The notes beneath the pieces are model-generated. The model saw only the letters and a program-made list of their open reading frames with translations, was not told the origin of the DNA and made no database searches. 21,049 bases of DNA from CAZYQW01 sp964649825 (GTDB lineage: Bacteria; Planctomycetota; B15-G4; JADJEK01), in assembly GCA_964649825.1 (NCBI GenBank), contig CAZYQW010000092.1:1-21049 (forward strand), read 5' to 3'. Each line of letters opens with the position of its first letter. The stretch's first letter is position 1. Position numbers and translations under genes: made by a program. Shown here in pieces: positions 1 through 5,436 of this stretch.

Positions 1-138
1 CGTTTCTCCGGGGCCCTCGTCATCGCTTGCTGCGTTGCTCCTCCTCGACGTATCTCGAATACGCGGTCGTCGTCGCGCCTTGCCAGCGACGACGATGACC
101 TCCGGATAATCCACCAACAATCTGAATCACACCACTAG
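1..138 (+). repeat. F1 palindromic repeat, copy 1 (left end outside window)
   Basis: Positions 3-142 are identical, without gaps, to 2136-2275. The right end carries CTGAATCACACCAC followed by CTAG at 135-138. The left terminal repeat would lie before base 1. The interior is an imperfect palindrome centred on GTATCTCGAATAC (51-62 region). It contains no transposase. It ends 21 bp before the stop codon of the minus-strand peptidase-like gene. It looks like a MITE- or ERIC-like element; mobility is inferred from the near-identical second copy and the terminal inverted repeats seen there. Confidence 0.85.
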
Positions 139-159
139 CAGCTAGAGCCGCGACGCGCG

Positions 160-1863
160 TCATTCGACGTGCCGCTTCAGCGGCTCGATTCGGTCCTCGA
201 GCGCCTGGTCGCTTCCGATCAGGACCAGCGTACGGCGCACGATGGCGAGAGCGGGCTCGGGATGCCCCAGCGCGTCGTACTCGTCGGCGAGCGCCTGTGC
301 CGTCCGAGCCACGTCGACGAACAGCGCGGGAATCTCCCGGCCGAACGTCGGGTCGAGGCGGCGGATCGCCTGGGCGATGCGGTCCGGGTCCGCCATCTGC
401 CGCTCTTCGCCGACGAGGCGCTCGCGCGCTCCCCGGGCCACCTCGAACGCGAGCCTCAGGTCGAGCACTGCGGCGTCCCGGTTCTTCCGGCGCGTCCACA
501 GGTCGGCTCGTTCGAGGCGAGCCGTAACCTGATCGCCCCCGCGGTCGATCAGCCGTCCGTACGTCTCGATCGCGGCGTCGACCTTCCCGTTCTTGGCCTG
601 TCGCCGCGCCCGATCGAGCAACCGCCCCTCGCCGAACGCGCGATCGCCGTGCTCGATCTCGTACAGGTCGAGCACCCACGCGCGGAAGCGATGCTCGAGG
701 TCATCGAGCGTCTCGACGCCCGGCTCCCGCGCCCTCTCGACGAAGAACTCCACGAATCGCTCGACCGGATCATGGGCCCCACCGCTGCGATAGCTGTCCA
801 TGAACCCGTCGTAGAGCGTCCGATACACGCGCTCCGACACCTCGTTCTCGTAGTGGTGGAAGAAGTAGACGAGCCCCCAGCCGACCGGCGCGTAGGCCGG
901 CGGATACATCGTCGGCTCGTCGTAGCGCACGACTTCCTCGAGCGACGGCTTGCCGTGCGCCAGCACCGCGCGCAAACCGGTCAGGCGGCCCTCCGGGATC
1001 CGCCCGATCGTGACGCGACGATCGGGGAGCAGCTCCGCCCCCTCGAAGTAGGTCGCCGTACCGAACCGCAGCCAGCCCGGGACGGTGCCGCTCGAGGTCA
1101 TGCACGAGAACTGATAGGAGGCTTGCTGGAACAGCGTCGTCCACAGCGCGTCGAAGTCGCGGCCGTCCGCACGCGGGTCGTAGCTCGCCAGACGCTTCTC
1201 CGCGTCGCTGTAGACGCCGATCACGTTCGCCGGGCGAGCACCCTCGTGGCGGTCGAACTCCTCGCGCGTGGCGTAGACGCGAATCAAGCAGCGCGACGTG
1301 CCGCCGCCGGACCGCTTGTGGCGGAAGACGTCGCGGTAGTACGCGTTCATCTGCTCCATCGCGAGCGCGATCTCTCCGGCCAGCGGCTCGCTGACGTTCG
1401 TCACCACCGTGTAGTTCTCCGACTTGTGCTTCCACGCGTCGGACCACTGCCGCGGAGAGGCCGCTGGCGGAGCCGATTGGGCTCCCGGGAGCGCGACCGG
1501 AAGGTCGAGCCTCAGGTCGAGGACGGCGGCGCGGGCCTTCGGGTTCGCGACGAGCCGCACGAGCTCCTCCTCCGCTTTCTCCGCGAGCACCGTCCGCTCG
1601 AGCCGCGCGAACAGTTCGGCCGCGTTCGCGTACATCCGCCGTCGCGCCGCCCCCCGGGCGAGATCGAACGTCCGTTTCGAGACGTCATCGAGCAGGTCCT
1701 TTCCCCGGTGTCCGTAGAACTGGTCTTCACGAAACTCGTCGGCGCACGCGTCGCTGCACACGTGCTCGCCCCCCGCCGCCGCCACGAGGGGCTGGAGGGA
1801 CGCTCCGGTTCCGGCCAGAAGCAGAAGATGAAGCAGACGAGCAAGAATGGGCAGGGTCGACAT
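160..1863 (-). CDS. Secreted peptidase-MA/DUF1570-like protein, probably catalytically inactive
   Basis: This is a 567-residue protein with a hydrophobic N-terminal signal segment (about residues 5-30), so it is probably exported. Just after it is CSDAC (C36, C40, then F44), which resembles half of a TRASH-type metal knuckle. Residues about 148-410 resemble DUF1570/gluzincin-like proteins common in Planctomycetota: YTVVTNVSEPLAGEIA, a YATREEF strand, then a helix where HExxH is expected. Here the helix reads LFQQASYQF (244-252), so H and E are replaced by Q246 and Q247 and the second His by Y250. The downstream WL-EG motif reads WLRFGTATYFEG. About 410-480 is helical and TPR-like. The ATG at 1863 has GGAG six bases upstream. 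The gene lies between two direct F1 repeats. Family assignment is moderate; loss of the metal site is read directly from the sequence. Confidence 0.72.
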   Translation of the reverse strand: MSTLPILARLLHLLLLAGTGASLQPLVAAAGGEHVCSDACADEFREDQFYGHRGKDLLDDVSKRTFDLARGAARRRMYANAAELFARLERTVLAEKAEEELVRLVANPKARAAVLDLRLDLPVALPGAQSAPPAASPRQWSDAWKHKSENYTVVTNVSEPLAGEIALAMEQMNAYYRDVFRHKRSGGGTSRCLIRVYATREEFDRHEGARPANVIGVYSDAEKRLASYDPRADGRDFDALWTTLFQQASYQFSCMTSSGTVPGWLRFGTATYFEGAELLPDRRVTIGRIPEGRLTGLRAVLAHGKPSLEEVVRYDEPTMYPPAYAPVGWGLVYFFHHYENEVSERVYRTLYDGFMDSYRSGGAHDPVERFVEFFVERAREPGVETLDDLEHRFRAWVLDLYEIEHGDRAFGEGRLLDRARRQAKNGKVDAAIETYGRLIDRGGDQVTARLERADLWTRRKNRDAAVLDLRLAFEVARGARERLVGEERQMADPDRIAQAIRRLDPTFGREIPALFVDVARTAQALADEYDALGHPEPALAIVRRTLVLIGSDQALEDRIEPLKRHVE

Positions 1864-2107
1864 GGCTCGCTCCGGTGTTCTCGCGGTTTGTCAAGAGAGA
1901 CACGGACGCCCGCCGAGCCCGGGGCTCGAACGAGCGTCACCGGAAGAAAACGGACGATCTCGACCGAGCGAACGGAGAATCCGCGCGGTCCGACCGGGAC
2001 GGCACCCAAAGCGGCCTCTCGACTCGTTGACGTACAGGGCGTTGGAACTCCGACCGGTGCTCCCCCGCGGTAGGACCGCAAGCAAGGGAGGACGCATCGC
2101 GTCCGAC
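1864..2107. other. Non-coding upstream region of the peptidase-like gene
   Basis: This is the first part of a 640-bp gap without a convincing gene (1864-2503); the rest of the gap is the F1 and F2 repeats plus the upstream region of the VTT gene. Small open frames here are extensions or antisense frames without start signals or recognisable products. A short inverted repeat (GCGGT/ACCGC, 2067-2079) is present. The region should hold the minus-strand promoter for the peptidase-like gene, but no convincing -35/-10 pair was found. Confidence 0.5.
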
Positions 2108-2271
2108 CTAGTGGTGTGATTCAGAGTTGTTGACATTTCTCCGGGGCCCTCGTCATCGCTTGCTGCGTTGCTCCTCCTCGACGTATCTCGAATACGCGGT
2201 CGTCGTCGCGCCTTGCCAGCGACGACGATGACCTCCGGATAATCCACCAACAATCTGAATCACACCACTAG
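2108..2271 (+). repeat. F1 palindromic repeat, copy 2 (complete, MITE-like)
   Basis: This is a complete element bounded by CTAG at 2108-2111 and 2268-2271. The terminal inverted repeats are GTGGTGTGATTCAGA on the left and its perfect complement on the right (15 bp). Beyond them TTGTTG also matches after a one-base indel. The interior is an imperfect palindrome, with GAGGTCATCG on one arm and CTCGTCATCG on the other, around a GTAT/ATAC tip. There is no coding capacity for a transposase. TA targets are typical of IS630/Tc1-mariner elements, and IS630 is known to prefer CTAG; mobilisation by such an enzyme is inference. It is in the same orientation as copy 1, 2,133 bp away. Confidence 0.85.
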
Positions 2272-2436
2272 CAGCCCGCGGTGAAAGTGCTTTCGAAGCG
2301 AGGCGAGGTCATCGCGACCGAGATCGAGGCGCAGGACCGCAGGCGTACTGCCTGTACGTCGAGGATCCTGCAACGAAGAGCTCGGTCGCGAGCGCCCGCC
2401 GCAGCAGCCGGAATGACTTTCACCACGGGCGGCTAG
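2268..2436 (+). repeat. F2 palindromic repeat, copy 1 (complete, MITE-like)
   Basis: The element is bounded by CTAG at 2268-2271, shared with the right edge of F1 copy 2, and CTAG at 2433-2436. Its 18-bp terminal inverted repeats, GCAGCCCGCGGTGAAAGT and GCCGCCCGTGGTGAAAGT, differ at two positions. The interior pairs with itself: TCGCGACCGAG (2312-2322) matches the complement of CTCGGTCGCGA (2381-2391), GCAGGA pairs with TCCTGC, and the tip is CGTAC-TGCCT-GTACG. The whole unit can fold as one long hairpin. An inverted copy lies at 20910-21049. No protein is encoded. Confidence 0.85.
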
Positions 2437-2490
2437 ACGGTACGGTCGGGGACTTGGCCCCCGCGCGCCGAGAAGAATCGGGCCCCGCGG

Positions 2491-2496
2491 TATCAT
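2491..2496 (+). promoter_or_regulatory. Candidate -10 element TATCAT for a leaderless VTT transcript
   Basis: TATCAT ends seven bases before the ATG at 2504. A transcript starting the usual distance downstream would begin at or next to the start codon, and no Shine-Dalgarno sequence is present. No clear -35 was found. The same hexamer occurs before the next gene at 3199-3204. Confidence 0.4.
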
Positions 2497-2503
2497 CCTC
2501 GCG

Positions 2504-3178
2504 ATGTCCGTCACCCGCGGCTTGCTCGCCCTCGCGGGCGTGGTCGTCTCCATCGTCCTTCTCCTCTCGCTTCTCTTCATCGTGGCCGCGTCGGTCGGCT
2601 GGATGGAGACGAGCTGGATCACCGGTCAGTTCGAAGCCCTCGCCGAGCGACGGCACGGAAGGGTGATCGTCGGTTTCGTGCTGCTCGCGCTGCTCGCGGC
2701 CGACCTGGTGCTCCCCGTCCCGTCGAGCGTGCTGATGACCCTCGCCGGGTTCTTCCTCGGCGTTCCGCTCGGCACGACGGTTGGATTCGCCGGGGCGATG
2801 GGTTCGGCGATCGCCGGTTTCTGGCTCTGCCGCCGCTTCGGCCGGCGCGCGTTCGTCCGGCTCGTCGGTGATCGCGATCAGGCCCGGATCGAAGGGTGGA
2901 TCGACCGCTACGGCGCGTGGGCGATCCTGCTGAGCCGACCGGTCCCCATGCTGACGGAGGTCATGAGCTGCGTGGCCGGCCTCGGCGCCATGACCTTCGG
3001 CCGGTTCGTCGTGCTCTCCGCCGCCGGGACGCTCCCGATCTGCCTCGTCTACGCGTGGGCCGGCTCGACCTCGAGCGGTACATCCGACCTGGTCTGGCCG
3101 CTGGTCGTCGCGCTCGGAATCCCCGCGGTCGGCTTCCTCGTCGTGCGACGTCTCGAACGCGACCGCCGGCCAAAGTAG
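2504..3178 (+). CDS. DedA/VTT-domain (TVP38-like) integral membrane protein
   Basis: This 224-residue protein is strongly hydrophobic with several membrane spans (about residues 6-30, 52-72, 76-108, 140-165, 165-187 and 195-214). VTT-family hallmarks are present: LPVPSSVLMTLAGFFLG (about 70-86), an amphipathic re-entrant region, and SRPVPMLTEVMSCVAGL (144-160) with its Arg and Pro residues. Members are inner-membrane proteins implicated in lipid scrambling or undecaprenyl-phosphate recycling and in envelope homeostasis; the exact substrate cannot be told from sequence. The C-terminus is basic (RRLERDRRPK) and probably cytoplasmic. There is no Shine-Dalgarno before the ATG, and TATCAT lies just upstream, which suggests leaderless translation. 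The next gene begins 43 bp downstream with its own possible promoter. Confidence 0.87.
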   Translation: MSVTRGLLALAGVVVSIVLLLSLLFIVAASVGWMETSWITGQFEALAERRHGRVIVGFVLLALLAADLVLPVPSSVLMTLAGFFLGVPLGTTVGFAGAMGSAIAGFWLCRRFGRRAFVRLVGDRDQARIEGWIDRYGAWAILLSRPVPMLTEVMSCVAGLGAMTFGRFVVLSAAGTLPICLVYAWAGSTSSGTSDLVWPLVVALGIPAVGFLVVRRLERDRRPK

Positions 3179-3198
3179 TCCGTCCACCCGCGATCGGC

Positions 3199-3204
3199 TA
3201 TCAT
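3199..3204 (+). promoter_or_regulatory. Candidate -10 element TATCAT before the first epimerase-like gene
   Basis: TATCATCCGCG lies 17 bases before the ATG at 3222, in the 43-bp gap after the VTT gene. It matches the TATCATCCTCG context upstream of that gene. No convincing -35 or ribosome-binding site is present, so the 5' leader would be only about ten bases. Confidence 0.35.
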
Positions 3205-3221
3205 CCGCGCCCCGATGTCGT

Positions 3222-4265
3222 ATGGACCAGACCATGAGAATCCTCGTCATCGGCGGCACCCGCTTTCTCGGCCCCGCGTTCGTGGACGCAGCTCACGCGA
3301 ACGGCCATGAGGTCGTTCTCTTCAACCGCGGCCGGTCGAACCCCACCCTCTTCCCCGACGTCGAGAAGATCCAGGGCGATCGCGACACCGACTGCCACCG
3401 CCTGAAGGGGCTCGCGTTCGATGCGGTGTTCGACACGTGCGGGTACGGACCTCGCCAGGTTCGCGTCGCGGCCGAGACTCTCCGCGACACGGTCGGTCAG
3501 TACGTGTTCATCTCGTCGGTCTCGGCATTCGACGGGCACCGTTCGGTCGGAGTCACCGAGGAGGACGCGACCATCGCGATCCCCGAGCAGTACGCCGGGC
3601 GCGAAGAGGAGCTCGGCCTCGCGGACCTGCGCCAGGACATGTCGCTCTACGGCCCCCTCAAGGCCGCGTGCGAAGTCGCGGCGGAAGGAGCGATGCCGGG
3701 GCGCGCGACGAACGTCCGTCCCGGGTTCATCGTCGGACCGCGCGACGGGAGCAACCGGTTCCACTACTGGCCGTGGCGCATGCATCGCGGCGGTCGCATC
3801 CTCGCCCCCGGACCGAAGAGCGGGAACGTCCAGCTCATCGACGTGCGCGACCTCGCCAGGTTCTGCCTCCTCACGATCGAGAAGAAGCTGACCGGCGTCT
3901 TCACCGCCACCGGGCCTTCGACGCCGCTGCCGATGGTCGAGCTGCTCTACGCATGCAAGGCGGTGACCAGCACGGTCGGCGAGCTCGTCTGGGTGGACGA
4001 GGCGTTCCTCCTCGCCCAGGGGCTCGAGTCGTGGTCGCTGCCGTTCTGGATCGCGCCGTCGGACGCCGAGAGCGCCGGGCTGCAGTCCGTCGACGTATCG
4101 AAGGCGGTGAGGAACGGCCTCGAGTTTCGACCGCTCGCCGACACGGCGGCCGCCGCGCTCGCGGACCTGATCGAGAAGAAGCAGCACGAGCAGTGGGCGC
4201 CGTTCGACGACCGGCTCCCGCTCGAAGCGAAGATCCTCGCGGCGTGGAACGAACGGGAGGAATGA
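3222..4265 (+). CDS. NAD-dependent epimerase/dehydratase-family (extended SDR-like) protein, paralogue A
   Basis: This 347-residue protein has an N-terminal Rossmann fold: MRILVIGGTRFLGPA supplies the glycine-rich nucleotide loop (residues 11-17) and FNRGRSNP the end of beta-2. The SDR catalytic residues are visible as S98/S99 in FISSVSAF and Y143-x-x-x-K147 in YGPLK. NVRPGFIVGPRD is the typical substrate-side strand. It belongs to the atypical or extended SDR proteins related to CSP41 and isoflavone-reductase-like enzymes; substrate unknown. The start could also be ATG 3234, where the paralogue begins. The stop overlaps an ATG of the next gene. The two proteins align over their whole length, so they arose by tandem duplication and are probably co-transcribed. 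Confidence 0.87.
   Translation: MDQTMRILVIGGTRFLGPAFVDAAHANGHEVVLFNRGRSNPTLFPDVEKIQGDRDTDCHRLKGLAFDAVFDTCGYGPRQVRVAAETLRDTVGQYVFISSVSAFDGHRSVGVTEEDATIAIPEQYAGREEELGLADLRQDMSLYGPLKAACEVAAEGAMPGRATNVRPGFIVGPRDGSNRFHYWPWRMHRGGRILAPGPKSGNVQLIDVRDLARFCLLTIEKKLTGVFTATGPSTPLPMVELLYACKAVTSTVGELVWVDEAFLLAQGLESWSLPFWIAPSDAESAGLQSVDVSKAVRNGLEFRPLADTAAAALADLIEKKQHEQWAPFDDRLPLEAKILAAWNEREE
4255..4260 (+). promoter_or_regulatory. Ribosome-binding site GGGAGG for paralogue B
   Basis: GGGAGG lies inside the last codons of paralogue A. It is seven bases from ATG 4268 but only one base from ATG 4262, so it favours 4268 as the start. Confidence 0.65.
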
Positions 4266-4267
4266 CG

Positions 4268-5293
4268 ATGAGGATCCTCGTCATCGGCGGCACGAAGTTC
4301 CTGGGCCCCGCCGTCGTCCACGCCGCCACCGCTCGCGGACACACCGTGACGCTCTTCAACCGCGGCCGCACGAATCCGGGGCTCTTCCCCGATCTCGAGA
4401 CGGTCGTCGGCGATCGCAACGAGGAACTCGAGCCGTTGAAGGGTCGAGAGTTCGACGCGGTCATCGACACGTGCGGGTACTACCCGTCGCAGGTCGAGCG
4501 TTCGGCGGGGTTCCTCGCCGAACGCGTGCATCAGTACGTCTTCGTCTCGACCCTGTCGGTCTTCGTCGCGAACAACGTCGTCGGCCTCACCGAGCAGAAC
4601 GCCGTGGGACGTCTCGACGCGACGACCGAGGCCCGGCTCGGCGCGCTCACGATGCGCGACGTCAGCGGCGACACGTACGGCCCGCTGAAGGCGAGGTGCG
4701 AGCGGGCGGCCGAGGACGCGATGCCGGGGCGGACCACGATCGTTCGACCGGGACTGATCGTCGGGCCGCTCGACCCGTCGAACCGCTTCCGGTACTGGCC
4801 GTGGCGCGCCCACCGGGCCGGCACGATCCTCGCTCCCGGCCCGGAGCACGCCCGCCAGCAGTTCATCGACGTGCGCGACCTCGCCGAGTTCATCGTCAAG
4901 ACGATCGACGACGGGCACGCCGGGACGTTCAACGTGGTCGGCCCCGCCGGCCCGATGACGATGGAGGAGATGCTCTACGGCTGCCTGTCGGTGACGAACC
5001 GACGCGGCACGCTGGCCTGGGTCGATCAGGAGTTCCTCCTGAAGAACTCCCTGGAGACCTGGTCGATCCCGTGCTGGGTTCCCGACCAGCCGGATTGGGC
5101 CGGGTTCAACGCCTACGACTGCACGAAAGCGATCGCGCACGGCCTCGCCTTCCGCCCCCTCGCCGACACGTGCCTTGCCGTCGTCGAAGAGCTCGCGAGG
5201 CTCGGCCGGCTCGACCATTGGGAGTTCGGCGAGGCGCTCCTCGAGCAAGAGGCCGACTTGCTCGCTCGGTGGCGTGCGGAGCGGCGTCCGTAA
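4268..5293 (+). CDS. NAD-dependent epimerase/dehydratase-family (extended SDR-like) protein, paralogue B
   Basis: This 341-residue protein is collinear with the preceding gene. It opens with MRILVIGGTKFLGPA (Rossmann loop) and has S94 in VFVSTLSVF and Y137-x-x-x-K141 in TYGPLK. IVRPGLIVGPLDPSNRF and a C-terminal FRPLADT segment are also shared with paralogue A. An alternative ATG at 4262 would overlap the upstream stop as ATGA; the Shine-Dalgarno spacing supports 4268. The conserved Ser/Tyr/Lys set suggests both copies are active oxidoreductases or epimerases. The divergent 100-135 region, between the Ser and Tyr motifs, suggests different substrates. The substrate is not identifiable, and no neighbouring sugar or secondary-metabolite pathway narrows it. 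Confidence 0.88.
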   Translation: MRILVIGGTKFLGPAVVHAATARGHTVTLFNRGRTNPGLFPDLETVVGDRNEELEPLKGREFDAVIDTCGYYPSQVERSAGFLAERVHQYVFVSTLSVFVANNVVGLTEQNAVGRLDATTEARLGALTMRDVSGDTYGPLKARCERAAEDAMPGRTTIVRPGLIVGPLDPSNRFRYWPWRAHRAGTILAPGPEHARQQFIDVRDLAEFIVKTIDDGHAGTFNVVGPAGPMTMEEMLYGCLSVTNRRGTLAWVDQEFLLKNSLETWSIPCWVPDQPDWAGFNAYDCTKAIAHGLAFRPLADTCLAVVEELARLGRLDHWEFGEALLEQEADLLARWRAERRP

Positions 5294-5393
5294 GGACGGA
5301 AGGGCCTCCGCCGTGGCGCGCGGTCCTGCAAGCGCGAGGGCGAGAGCTCCAAATCATTGGATTTCGCGCGGCGCCAAACGAGATCGCGGGCCG

Positions 5394-5399
5394 GATAAT
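5394..5399 (+). promoter_or_regulatory. Candidate -10 element GATAAT for the secreted repeat protein
   Basis: GATAAT in GCCGGATAATGCC would start transcription near 5406, giving a leader of about 30 bases to the GTG at 5437. An in-frame ATG at 5398 falls inside this hexamer, so it is less likely to be the true start. No good -35 was seen. Confidence 0.3.
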
Positions 5400-5423
5400 G
5401 CCTGACCCTGTCGTTCCGTTTTC

Positions 5424-5427
5424 GGAG
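5424..5427 (+). promoter_or_regulatory. Ribosome-binding site GGAG deciding the GTG start
   Basis: GGAG is nine bases before GTG 5437 and fifteen before ATG 5443. The spacing supports the GTG start. Confidence 0.45.
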
Positions 5428-5436
5428 ATCCACCCC

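Noticed and set aside
20..679. Minus-strand open frame running through F1 and ending YVEEEQRSKR
   Set aside because: The part inside F1 is open, but the rest is a shadow of the peptidase-like gene. No start signal or protein family supports it.
1889..1894. Perfect TTGACA (minus strand) upstream of the peptidase-like gene
   Set aside because: It is only 26 bases from the start codon, so a matching -10 would fall on the ribosome-binding site or start. No AT-rich hexamer is present there.
169..2073. 634-residue plus-strand open frame across the peptidase-like gene
   Set aside because: It is antisense to a protein with a signal peptide, family motifs and a ribosome-binding site. Its translation is Arg/Val/Leu-rich with no recognisable domain, as expected of a high-GC shadow frame.
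1..2436. F1-gene-F1-F2 as a composite transposon
   Set aside because: No transposase is present, the F1 copies are direct repeats of a non-coding element, and no flanking target duplication of the whole unit can be checked within the window.
3437..4261. Long N-terminal extension that would fuse onto paralogue B of the epimerase-like pair
   Set aside because: This stretch is an out-of-frame shadow of paralogue A. Real similarity begins at MRILVIGG, with a ribosome-binding site properly spaced before ATG 4268.
4471..5397. N-terminal extension of the secreted repeat protein overlapping paralogue B
   Set aside because: The region is Arg/Pro/Ala-rich and lies over a well-supported gene in another frame. 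The signal peptide begins near 5437-5443, which fixes the true start.
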